From the NCBI GenBank assembly GCA_947503835.1, contig CANNFM010000013.1, positions 124,001 through 188,000 of the forward strand: a stretch of 64,000 nucleotides of DNA, read 5' to 3'. The DNA comes from an uncultured Aquimarina sp. GTDB lineage: Bacteria > Bacteroidota > Bacteroidia > Flavobacteriales > Flavobacteriaceae. Below, in pieces: positions 45,551 to 53,494 of this stretch (position 1 is its first letter; each line of letters opens with the position of its first letter). Made by a program: the position numbers and the translations under genes. A model generated the notes under the pieces. The model was not told where the DNA came from. It searched no databases and saw only the letters and a program-made list of their open reading frames with translations.

Positions 45551-45595
45551 TTGTTAATTCATTTTAATCAAACTATATTTGGTTAAATAGTTCGA
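45551..45595 (+). promoter_or_regulatory. Promoter with overlapping palindromic operator candidate
   Basis: TTG at 45551-45553, a 20 bp spacer, and TATATTTG at 45574-45581 form a near-consensus forward promoter. An inverted repeat (45568-45576 with 45587-45595; 8 of 9 positions paired, 10 bp spacer) spans the -7 box, where a TetR dimer would block RNA polymerase. The leader to the GMC gene would be about 180 nt. Confidence 0.55.
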
Positions 45596-45768
45596 TTGTC
45601 TTTTAATTTTATTCAAACTTAATCATTTACTTTATGAAGAATCAAGTAGTTTGTAAAAAATATAAAGTAAAGGTACTATGACTAACGATAGTTTTATTCA
45701 TTAGACTTGTTGTGAGGATATATATTACCTTGTGTGTACGTTACTAAATCCAATATAATTCTGAAATC

Positions 45769-47322
45769 ATGAAAATAGAAGAAGAATACGATTATATCAT
45801 TATAGGTAGTGGCTTTGGTGGGTCTGTAAGTGCACTTAGACTTTCTGAAAAAGGATATAAGGTTTTAGTAATTGAAAAAGGGAAATGGTACAAGCCAAAG
45901 GATTTTCCGAAATCTAACTGGAATCTTAAAAAATGGTTGTGGATGCCTTTTTTTAAATGGTTTGGTATTATGAAGATGTCTTTTTTTAAACACGTAGTCG
46001 TAATTTCAGGAACAGGAGTGGGTGGTGGATCATTAGTGTATGCAAATACATTACCAGTGCCTAAAAAAGCTTTTTTTACTTCGGGTAGTTGGGGCAAGCT
46101 GGCAGATTGGCAAGCAGAATTGGCACCTTTTTATCAAACAGCACTAAAAATGCTTGGTGCACAGAAAAACCCAACACTTTTTGATGGCGATAAGGCTCTT
46201 AAAGAATTAGCTTCTGAAATGGGGATTAAAGAGAATTTCGAAGCCACCGATGTAGCCGTTTTCTTTGGACAACCTAATGTAACGGTTCCAGACCCTTATT
46301 TTGATGGTAAGGGTCCCGATAGAACAGGTTGTAATTACTGTGGTGGATGTATGACCGGGTGTAGGATAGGGGCAAAGAATACCCTTGATAGAAACTATTT
46401 ATATCTTGCACAGCAATTGGGAGCCGAAATTCTGGCTGAACAAGAAGTGTATGATGTAATAACTGTAGATGGTGGGTACGAAGTAAAGTTTAAATCTTCT
46501 ACTAAGTTTTTTAAATCAAAAAAATCGGTAAAAGCAAAAGGAGTTGTTTTTTCAGGAGGAGTGTTAGGAACGGTAAAGTTACTATTAAAACTAAAGAAGA
46601 AATCATTATCTAATATTTCTGATCGATTGGGATATGATATCAGGACCAATAATGAAAGTTTAATTAGCGTTACCAACCTAGATAAGAAAAAAGATTTATC
46701 TAAAGGGGTAGCTATAGGGTCTATTCTTAATACAGATGAAAATAGTCATCTCGAAATTGTAAGATATGCAAAGGGATCTGGTTTTTGGAGGTTGTCTCAT
46801 TTACCATTAACACATGGTAAAAACACCATTGTGAGAGTGGCAAAAATGGTTACAAGTTTTATAAAACATCCAGTATCATATATCAAACTTTACACTATCA
46901 GAGATTGGAGTAAAAGCACTGCAGTTTTGCTTTTTATGCAAACCTTGGATAGTACCTTAAAATTCAAGCGAAATCGTTTAGGAATTATGAATACACGAGT
47001 AGCCGAAGGTAAAAAGCCTTCTGCTTTTATTCCGCAATCATTGGGTTTAGCAAAACAATATGCTAAATTAATAAAGGGAAAAGAAACTGTTTTTGCTTTA
47101 GAACCACTTGCAGGAATTCCTTCTACTGCTCATATCCTTGGTGGTGCAGTTATGGGTACCGATGCATCTGAAGGTGTGATTGATGAAAATAATAAGGTTT
47201 TTGGGTATGACAATATGTTTATTTGTGATGGATCTATGATATCTGCAAACCCGGGAGTTAATCCATCTCTTTCTATTACAGCTATTAGCGAAAGAGCCAT
47301 GAGCAAGATTCCTGAAAAATAA
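45769..47322 (+). CDS. GMC family FAD-dependent oxidoreductase, cholesterol-oxidase-like
   Basis: 517 residues. N-terminal FAD-binding Rossmann motif GSGFGGS (about 13-19) and the E of IEKGK; GTGVGGGSLVYANT (GMC signature 1-like) at about 82-95; a cysteine-rich CNYCGGCMTGCRIGAKN segment at about 188-204, typical of the cholesterol oxidase/long-chain alcohol oxidase branch; and the GMC C-terminal domain HILGGAVMGTDAS ... MSANPGVNPS-like ISANPGVNPSLSITA. It would oxidise an alcohol, possibly a sterol-like or lipid substrate, with O2 or another acceptor. No signal peptide, so cytoplasmic or membrane-associated. It is divergent from a TetR gene and probably repressed by it. The exact substrate cannot be assigned. 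Confidence 0.88.
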   Translation: MKIEEEYDYIIIGSGFGGSVSALRLSEKGYKVLVIEKGKWYKPKDFPKSNWNLKKWLWMPFFKWFGIMKMSFFKHVVVISGTGVGGGSLVYANTLPVPKKAFFTSGSWGKLADWQAELAPFYQTALKMLGAQKNPTLFDGDKALKELASEMGIKENFEATDVAVFFGQPNVTVPDPYFDGKGPDRTGCNYCGGCMTGCRIGAKNTLDRNYLYLAQQLGAEILAEQEVYDVITVDGGYEVKFKSSTKFFKSKKSVKAKGVVFSGGVLGTVKLLLKLKKKSLSNISDRLGYDIRTNNESLISVTNLDKKKDLSKGVAIGSILNTDENSHLEIVRYAKGSGFWRLSHLPLTHGKNTIVRVAKMVTSFIKHPVSYIKLYTIRDWSKSTAVLLFMQTLDSTLKFKRNRLGIMNTRVAEGKKPSAFIPQSLGLAKQYAKLIKGKETVFALEPLAGIPSTAHILGGAVMGTDASEGVIDENNKVFGYDNMFICDGSMISANPGVNPSLSITAISERAMSKIPEK

Positions 47323-47324
47323 AA

Positions 47325-47525
47325 CTAACGATTTTTAGAGCCTTGAAAATGCCTATAGATCAGGTATGCGCCATACACTATAAATAATACAGTAAAAATA
47401 GATCTAAAATCCCACTCTACATTGGCTTGTAGGCGGTTATAAAGTCGTAGACCACCAAATATAACCAATGCGATTCCGATCATTAAATCCCATGTTCTTC
47501 GAGAAGGTTTGTTTTCATCTTCCAT
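47325..47525 (-). CDS. Small two-helix membrane protein
   Basis: 66 residues with two hydrophobic segments (about 14-29 and 43-58) and charged ends. The gene lies 5 bp downstream of the DUF2007 gene on the same strand and ends 2 bp from the convergent GMC gene. No named family recognised; similar short proteins accompany DUF2007 genes in Flavobacteriaceae. Likely inner membrane. Confidence 0.75.
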   Translation of the reverse strand: MEDENKPSRRTWDLMIGIALVIFGGLRLYNRLQANVEWDFRSIFTVLFIVYGAYLIYRHFQGSKNR

Positions 47526-47530
47526 ACTAC

Positions 47531-47758
47531 TTAGGATAAACTTTTTTCTATAATAGGAATTGCTTCTTCAACATCAATTTTCTTTACAAAAAGCTGAATA
47601 TGATCCGGCATTCCACCACCAAAACCAGCCATCATACCAGATTTCATATCATCTCGCGTAACAGAATTAATCCCACGATCCTGAAGTGTGGTTTGTAAAA
47701 ATTGTATGTTAATTAAGCTACCGGTATATACTCTTTCGTATTCACTTTCTGGGAACAT
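47531..47758 (-). CDS. DUF2007 domain protein
   Basis: 75 residues. YERVYTGSLINIQFLQTTLQDRGI, followed by the QLFVKKIDVEEAIPIIE end, matches the DUF2007 (putative signal-transducing protein) fold, a small ferredoxin-like domain of unknown function. The middle GMMAGFGGGMPDHI loop is typical. Cotranscribed with the following membrane protein. Confidence 0.82.
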   Translation of the reverse strand: MFPESEYERVYTGSLINIQFLQTTLQDRGINSVTRDDMKSGMMAGFGGGMPDHIQLFVKKIDVEEAIPIIEKSLS

Positions 47759-47832
47759 AGGATATTCAGTTTATTAGTAATTGGTGCTAAATATAGATAA
47801 AACTTTAAAATACTTAAAAAGAATTAGGTTCG

Positions 47833-47877
47833 CAGTAAACAGTTTTAAGTATGCAGTAGACTTAATACTGTTTACTG
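47833..47877. repeat. Intergenic inverted repeat
   Basis: CAGTAAACAGT at 47833-47843 and its exact reverse complement at 47867-47877, with related CAGTAGAC fragments between and after. It resembles the short degenerate repeats scattered between genes in this phylum. It lies downstream of the gene at 47965 on the reverse strand and may end its transcript. Confidence 0.55.
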
Positions 47878-47964
47878 TAGACTGCCTACTTTTGTATGAT
47901 GTTTAAAAAACAACCTTATTCATAGATTCTATATCTATACATTTTTTAGAAACAAAGTACTTGT

Positions 47965-48684
47965 TTATGCATTAAAATATTTACTATTCCAGATCGCAGT
48001 ATTAAAGTTTTTGCCTAGCGCAAATCCATAAAATAAAACTACAGCAGCAACAGACTTAAACATGAAGAAAAAAATCATGATAAATGTTGATGTGTTACTT
48101 GTTTTACTAAATAAGCCATCCGGAACCATAAAAGTAATCAAAAGACTTACTAAAAAGGTAAGAATCAATAAATTTTCAAAACTTTTAAAAAACCACATCA
48201 TTATTTTACGAAGAGGATGAAGATCGTTTCCCCATTTATGGATAAGATAGAAATAATCATTCCCCATGGGAGCAAAGAGTAGGGGGTCATCAGCATTTTC
48301 TAATTTAAATAGTTTAGAAGGTGCTATAATTTTAAATCCTTGAAGTTGAGTTTGATGTTTGTTTTCTAGTTCCTTGATTGCAGAAATAGCTGAATCTGGC
48401 AATTTCCCTTTAAAATATCTAGAATCCAGAAAACGAAGCCTATAATCGATGCAAATTTTTTTGATTTGCTCTAGGTGGTATATTTTAGAAGTCTGTAGTT
48501 GGTCAAAATCAAATAGATTGCTAGTTATATTTGATGTAGTATTTAGGTTCTGAAGAATTTCATTTTCATGATTTTCCTCTTTTCTGAAAATTTCGAGTAC
48601 TTGATCCTTCCAGGAAGATGAGTCGAATTCTTTAGATCTTAATGTACTCAGTTTTTGTTCAATGTTTGTTCTGGGAAATAACAT
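47965..48684 (-). CDS. Conserved hypothetical membrane-anchored protein
   Basis: 239 residues. A charged soluble part (1-165) with helical character is followed by two transmembrane segments near the C-terminus (about 169-192 and 204-224), then a short tail. There is no signal peptide, so it is a tail-anchored hairpin in the inner membrane with the bulk cytoplasmic. I do not recognise the family. It stands alone between the DUF2007 gene and the leucine operon terminator. Confidence 0.7.
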   Translation of the reverse strand: MLFPRTNIEQKLSTLRSKEFDSSSWKDQVLEIFRKEENHENEILQNLNTTSNITSNLFDFDQLQTSKIYHLEQIKKICIDYRLRFLDSRYFKGKLPDSAISAIKELENKHQTQLQGFKIIAPSKLFKLENADDPLLFAPMGNDYFYLIHKWGNDLHPLRKIMMWFFKSFENLLILTFLVSLLITFMVPDGLFSKTSNTSTFIMIFFFMFKSVAAVVLFYGFALGKNFNTAIWNSKYFNA

Positions 48685-48825
48685 CTTCTACTCCTTTTTC
48701 GTTAGCTTCACTAAATTAGCGATTTACGTTTAGGTTTACAACATATAGAGATGAATCATTGGTATTTTAACTCTTGTTGATTAAGGTTGAAGAATTTGAT
48801 ATGATAGTAGAAAAAATATGAAATC

Positions 48826-48863
48826 AAAAAAGCAACCAAGAAAAGGATCTGGTTGCTTTTTTT
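48826..48863. terminator. Terminator of the leucine operon
   Basis: A 13 bp stem including A/T flanks (48826-48838 with 48850-48862), loop 11 nt, GC core GCAACCA/TGGTTGC, poly-A and poly-T on opposite sides, so it works in either direction. It lies 21 bp beyond the leuB stop. Confidence 0.85.
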
Positions 48864-48883
48864 AAATAGAATTATGACTTCGA

Positions 48884-49999
48884 CTAGATAATTGTCGATT
48901 GACCTACGTGTATATTTTCAAAATTGATATTTGAATCTTCTGGATTTAAGATGTAGTCTGCTATAAAATCACCAACTTTTTCTGTAGTTAGTGGATTAGT
49001 GGCGTTTAGATCTGGTGTAGTAAGGTTTAATTCTAATGCCTTCTCAACAGCATCTCTAATGGCATTTGCTTCTCCTAACAGATCAAAGTGTTCTAATAGC
49101 ATTGCTGCCGATAGAATTGCCGCAATAGGGTTAGCAATGCCTTTACCAGTTGCTTGTGGATACGAACCATGAATAGGCTCAAACATACAACAGGTATCTC
49201 CAACAGAGGCAGAAGCTAATAATCCTATAGATCCACCAATTACACTTGCCTCATCAGAGATAATGTCTCCAAACATATTTTCGGTAAGGATAACATCAAA
49301 TTGGCTCGGATTTAAAATCATTTGCATAGCAGCATTGTCTACAAATAAAAAGTCAAGAGCAACGTCTTTATATTCTTTTGCAATTTCTGTAACTACTTTT
49401 CTCCATAAACGGGAAGATTCTAATACATTAGCTTTGTCTACTAAGGTTATTTTATTTCTTCGTTTTTGTGCAGCTTTAAAAGCTAAATGAGTAATACGCT
49501 CAATCTCTGCTTTAGAATACTCGCAAAGATCAGAAGCAACAGTACCATCTGCACTTAGTTCTTTTTTGCCGAAATAAATTCCACCAGTTAATTCTCGATA
49601 GATAGAAATATCAGTACCCTCAATAATCTCTGGCTTAAGAGGAGACTTATCAATAAGTGTACTGTACGCTTTAACGGGTCTAATGTTAGCGTAAAGGCCA
49701 AGTTCTTTACGTAATTTTAGCAATCCTTGCTCTGGACGCACAGGCGCACTTGGGTTATTGTCATATTTTGGATCACCAATGGCACCAAATAAAACGGCAT
49801 CAGTGCTAGCACATAGCTCCAAAGTTTCGTCGGGTAATGGGTTACCTGTTTTGTCAATTGCAATGGCACCAACCAGAGCTTCTTTGAAGACAAAGGTGTG
49901 ATCAAAACCATGAGCAATAGCTTCTAATGCTTTAATAGCTTGGGCAGTCACTTCTGGACCAATACCGTCTCCTGATAATACTGCGATATCTAATTTCAT
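48884..49999 (-). CDS. leuB: 3-isopropylmalate dehydrogenase
   Basis: 371 residues, normal length. GDGIGPEV at 10-17; RELTGGIYFG (substrate-binding region); the catalytic region VDKANVL; DNAAMQ; NMFGDIISDEAS (metal-binding aspartates); the NAD-specific loop EPIHGSYPQATGKGIANP. It catalyses NAD-dependent oxidation and decarboxylation of 3-isopropylmalate to 2-ketoisocaproate, the third step of leucine synthesis. Last gene of leuA-leuC-leuD-leuB; the 74 bp gap after leuD holds a palindrome and a TTCGAC/GTCGAA stem but no obvious promoter. Confidence 0.96.
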   Translation of the reverse strand: MKLDIAVLSGDGIGPEVTAQAIKALEAIAHGFDHTFVFKEALVGAIAIDKTGNPLPDETLELCASTDAVLFGAIGDPKYDNNPSAPVRPEQGLLKLRKELGLYANIRPVKAYSTLIDKSPLKPEIIEGTDISIYRELTGGIYFGKKELSADGTVASDLCEYSKAEIERITHLAFKAAQKRRNKITLVDKANVLESSRLWRKVVTEIAKEYKDVALDFLFVDNAAMQMILNPSQFDVILTENMFGDIISDEASVIGGSIGLLASASVGDTCCMFEPIHGSYPQATGKGIANPIAAILSAAMLLEHFDLLGEANAIRDAVEKALELNLTTPDLNATNPLTTEKVGDFIADYILNPEDSNINFENIHVGQSTII

Positions 50000-50021
50000 A
50001 CTTTTCTTATTATTTTGTCAC

Positions 50022-50063
50022 ACTACGTAGTATTTCGACTTGTCTCAATACAGGCTTGTCGAA
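50022..50063. repeat. Small palindromes between leuD and leuB
   Basis: ACTACGTAGT (50022-50031) is a perfect 10 bp palindrome, followed by a stem TTCGAC/GTCGAA (50034-50039 with 50058-50063). These are common interspersed elements of Flavobacteriaceae and may act in mRNA processing within the operon. Confidence 0.45.
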
Positions 50064-50073
50064 GTGTTTTTTA

Positions 50074-50661
50074 TTACGCTTTTGCGTTTTCAAATGCTTC
50101 TATTTCTGTTGTATTACTGATTAAGAAATCTATGTCATCATAACCATTTATCAGACAGGTCTTTTTATAGTTATTGATTTCGAAATCTGAAGATGCTCCG
50201 GTAGCGACCAAAGTGATTTTCTGCGCTTCAAGATCAACTTCTATTTGTGTATTTGCATCTTTTTCTATTTCATTAAATAGTTCTTGTAGGTATTCTGGAG
50301 AAACCTGAACAGGTAACACCCCATTATTTAGAGCATTTCCCTTAAAAATATCGGCAAAGAAACTAGATACTACAACCTTAAATCCATAATCGTGTATGGC
50401 CCATGCAGCATGTTCTCTACTAGAACCACACCCAAAATTATCACCAGCAACAAGTATTTTTCCACTATACGTGATATTGTTCATTACGAACTTTTTGTTT
50501 TCACTTCCATCTTTATGATAACGCCAGTCTCTAAAAAGATTTTCACCAAAACCATCACGACTGGTGGCTTTTAAAAAACGTGCAGGAATGATTTGGTCAG
50601 TATCTACATTTTCAATAGATAATGGTAGGGCAGAGGATGTTAGTTTTGTAAACTTATCCAT
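50074..50661 (-). CDS. leuD: 3-isopropylmalate dehydratase small subunit
   Basis: 195 residues, the usual size. ENVDTDQIIPARFLK near the N-terminus and GDNFGCGSSREHAAWAI, the swivelling-domain signature, near 74-90. With LeuC it isomerises 2-isopropylmalate to 3-isopropylmalate. The gene follows leuC with a 2 bp gap, so the two subunits are probably translationally coupled. Confidence 0.96.
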   Translation of the reverse strand: MDKFTKLTSSALPLSIENVDTDQIIPARFLKATSRDGFGENLFRDWRYHKDGSENKKFVMNNITYSGKILVAGDNFGCGSSREHAAWAIHDYGFKVVVSSFFADIFKGNALNNGVLPVQVSPEYLQELFNEIEKDANTQIEVDLEAQKITLVATGASSDFEINNYKKTCLINGYDDIDFLISNTTEIEAFENAKA

Positions 50662-50663
50662 GA

Positions 50664-52046
50664 TTAATTTAATTGTTTAGTAATATCAATAATTTTTCCT
50701 TCTACGGCCGTTGCAGCGGCTACAAGCGGACTAGCTAAAATTGTTCTTGCTCCTTGTCCTTGTCGTCCTTCAAAATTTCTATTAGAAGTAGAAACGCAAT
50801 ATTCTCCTTCTGGGATTTTATCATCATTCATTGCAAGACAAGCAGAACATCCCGGTTGACGAAGTTTAAATCCTGCATTTTCAAAAACTTCTTTTAGGCC
50901 TTCTTCAACAATCTGTTGTGCTACTTGTTGAGAGCCCGGAACAAACCAAGCAGTTACATTATCGGCTTTTTTCTTTCCTTTTATATAATTAGCTGCGATC
51001 CTAAAATCTTCAATCCTACTATTCGTACAACTTCCTATAAAAACATAATTGATTTCTTGATTTATAAGAGATTGCCCTTTTTTAAAATTCATATAGGCTA
51101 ATGACTTTTCGAAAGAGGCATTATGTTCTACTGGAATGTTTTCTGAAATTTTGATACCCATCCCAGGATTGGTACCATAAGTAATCATAGGTTCTATATC
51201 GGCAGCATCAAAATGATATTCTTTGTCAAAAACAGCACCTTCATCAGTTGGAAGTGTTTTCCAATAGGCTTCTTTTTTATCAAAATCTTCTCCTTTAGGA
51301 GCGAATTCTCTTCCTTTAACATATTCAAAAGTAGTTTCATCAGGGGCAATCATTCCGCCACGAGCTCCCATTTCTATGCTCATATTACAAACGGTCATTC
51401 GACCTTCCATAGACATATCTTCGAATACATTACCAGCATATTCGCAGAAGTATCCGGTACCTGCATTAGTTCCTAGTTTTGAAATAACATAAAGAATGAC
51501 ATCTTTAGGTAAAACACCGGGTTTTAGTTTTCCGTTTACATTTACACGAAGACTTTTAGGTTTCTGTAGTAATAAACATTGACTGGCAAATACCTGTGCT
51601 ACCTGGCTGGTTCCGATCCCAAAAGCTATCGTACCAAATGCCCCATGAGTCGATGTATGGCTATCTCCACAAACCATAGTCATCCCAGGTTGGGTAATAC
51701 CTAGTTCTGGAGCCATTACGTGCACTATACCATTGTATTTATGCCCAAGACCATATAGTGTAATGTTATTTTTATTACAATTTTTGGTCAATTGTTCTAG
51801 TTGATTTCTAGATAGCACATCTTTTACAGGAAGATGCTGGTCTTCAGTTGGAGTATTATGATCAGCCGTAGCTACAATCTGATCAGGTCTAAAAACAGGA
51901 ACTCCACGTTGTTCCAATTCTCCAAATGCTTGTGGACTGGTAACTTCGTGGATTAGATGTTTATCTATATATAATATTTGTGGGCCATCCTCAATTTCTT
52001 TGACGACATGTGCATCCCAAACTTTATCAAATAAGGTTTTTTTCAT
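50664..52046 (-). CDS. leuC: 3-isopropylmalate dehydratase large subunit
   Basis: 460 residues. Aconitase-family motifs: VCGDSHTSTHGAFGTIAFGIG, GSCTNSR (first cluster cysteine, about 345), and PGCSACLAMNDD (the other two cysteines, CxxC), so an intact [4Fe-4S] site. It acts with LeuD. The 69 bp gap to leuA contains fragments of TCGA-rich interspersed repeats. Confidence 0.96.
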   Translation of the reverse strand: MKKTLFDKVWDAHVVKEIEDGPQILYIDKHLIHEVTSPQAFGELEQRGVPVFRPDQIVATADHNTPTEDQHLPVKDVLSRNQLEQLTKNCNKNNITLYGLGHKYNGIVHVMAPELGITQPGMTMVCGDSHTSTHGAFGTIAFGIGTSQVAQVFASQCLLLQKPKSLRVNVNGKLKPGVLPKDVILYVISKLGTNAGTGYFCEYAGNVFEDMSMEGRMTVCNMSIEMGARGGMIAPDETTFEYVKGREFAPKGEDFDKKEAYWKTLPTDEGAVFDKEYHFDAADIEPMITYGTNPGMGIKISENIPVEHNASFEKSLAYMNFKKGQSLINQEINYVFIGSCTNSRIEDFRIAANYIKGKKKADNVTAWFVPGSQQVAQQIVEEGLKEVFENAGFKLRQPGCSACLAMNDDKIPEGEYCVSTSNRNFEGRQGQGARTILASPLVAAATAVEGKIIDITKQLN

Positions 52047-52115
52047 ATTTAATCTAAAGTAATCAATTGTACTATCGAACGCAGTCGAAATGTATACACT
52101 TTTTTGTTAATTTTA

Positions 52116-53288
52116 TTATGCAACGACAGCTGCCACTACATTTGTGTTTTTCATGATTTGATGAATATCTTCATCTATAACTTCTTTTTTACGATCTGCG
52201 AATTTTAAAAACTCGGTATACACATCATCTAACTGAAGCTTTGTCAATTCGTATCCAACCTTTTTTGCTCTATAGGCTAATGCTGCTCGACCACTTCTGG
52301 CAGTAAGAACAATGGCTGATTCTGTTACACCTACTTCAGCAGGGTCAATGATTTCATAGGTTTCACGATTTTTAATCACTCCATCCTGATGTATCCCAGA
52401 ACTATGTGCAAAGGCATTAGCGCCAACAATAGCTTTGTTAGGCTGTACCATCATGCCCATATGATCAGAAACCATTAGACTGGTTTCATATAATAATCTA
52501 GAGTTAATATCGGTATCAAGGTCTAGATAGGGATGTTGCTTCATGATCATAACAACCTCTTCTAATGAAGTGTTTCCTGCACGTTCTCCAATCCCATTAA
52601 TTGTGCACTCAATTTGTCTGGCACCATTAACAACGCCCGAAATTGAATTTGCTGTTGCTAATCCTAAATCGTTATGACAATGACAAGAAATGATCACATT
52701 ATCAATTCCTTTTACATTTTCTTTTAGGTATTTGATCTTGGCACCATATTCTTCGGGTAAGCAATATCCTGTAGTATCGGGAATGTTAAGAACGGTCGCC
52801 CCGGCTTTGATCATAGCTTCACAAACTCGCGCTAAGAATTCATTGTCGGTGCGACCAGCATCTTCAGCATAAAATTCTACATCCTCTACAAAGGATTTAG
52901 CATACTTTACAGCTGCAATACCGCGCTCTATAACTTTATCCTGAGTAGAATTGAATTTATATTTTATATGGGATTCTGAAGTGCCAATCCCAGTATGTAT
53001 TCTTGGTCTTTTTGCATATTTAAGTGCTTCAGCGGCTACTTTTATGTCATTTTCTACAGCTCTTGTTAATCCACATACAGTAGCATTTTTAACAATTTTG
53101 GCTATTTCATTTACTGAAGTAAAATCTCCTGGACTCGAGACGGGAAATCCCGCTTCAATAACATCAACACCGAGAAGGTCTAGTTGTGTGGCAATAACTA
53201 ATTTTTGTTGCGTATTTAACTTACAGCCAGGGACCTGCTCGCCATCTCTTAAGGTAGTATCGAATATTTGAACTTTGTTGTCACTCAT
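52116..53288 (-). CDS. leuA: 2-isopropylmalate synthase, short form without regulatory domain
   Basis: 390 residues from the ATG at 53288 (MSDNKVQIFDTTLRDGEQ); reading from a TTG at 53321 would add 11 unlikely residues. TIM-barrel motifs: DTTLRDGEQVPG, HCHNDLGLATANS (metal-binding HxH), NGIGERAGNTSLEEV. The C-terminus stops soon after the catalytic linker (KLQLDDVYTEFLKFADRKKEV), so the roughly 120-residue LeuA dimer/allosteric domain that binds leucine is missing. It condenses acetyl-CoA and 2-ketoisovalerate. First gene of the leu operon. A related activity (homocitrate or citramalate synthase) is less likely given leuC, leuD and leuB behind it. Confidence 0.93.
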   Translation of the reverse strand: MSDNKVQIFDTTLRDGEQVPGCKLNTQQKLVIATQLDLLGVDVIEAGFPVSSPGDFTSVNEIAKIVKNATVCGLTRAVENDIKVAAEALKYAKRPRIHTGIGTSESHIKYKFNSTQDKVIERGIAAVKYAKSFVEDVEFYAEDAGRTDNEFLARVCEAMIKAGATVLNIPDTTGYCLPEEYGAKIKYLKENVKGIDNVIISCHCHNDLGLATANSISGVVNGARQIECTINGIGERAGNTSLEEVVMIMKQHPYLDLDTDINSRLLYETSLMVSDHMGMMVQPNKAIVGANAFAHSSGIHQDGVIKNRETYEIIDPAEVGVTESAIVLTARSGRAALAYRAKKVGYELTKLQLDDVYTEFLKFADRKKEVIDEDIHQIMKNTNVVAAVVA

Positions 53289-53328
53289 AGGAATTCCGTG
53301 AATTTTTAATTTTGTGCTCAATTAAAAC

Positions 53329-53360
53329 AACATCTTTTTAAAATATTCTTAAAAGATGTT
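53329..53360. promoter_or_regulatory. Leader hairpin upstream of leuA
   Basis: A 10 bp perfect stem (53329-53338 with 53351-53360) with a 12 nt loop in the untranslated region about 40 bp before the leuA ATG. It is AT-rich. It could be an attenuation or stability element; no leucine-rich leader peptide is visible. Confidence 0.35.
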
Positions 53361-53494
53361 TCTTAAATCTCTTACGAATTTATATTTTGTGAATTCAAAA
53401 GAGATGTATTCGATTGGTTGTTTTACAATGCTAAACTATTTTAACTCGAATGTAATCATCTTTTAATCAATTAATTACAATATATTTTCTTACA

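Noticed and set aside
53436..53459. Leader peptide for leucine attenuation
   Set aside because: A seven-codon frame upstream of leuA (MITFELK) has only one leucine codon and no competing terminator pair, so attenuation by translation is not supported.
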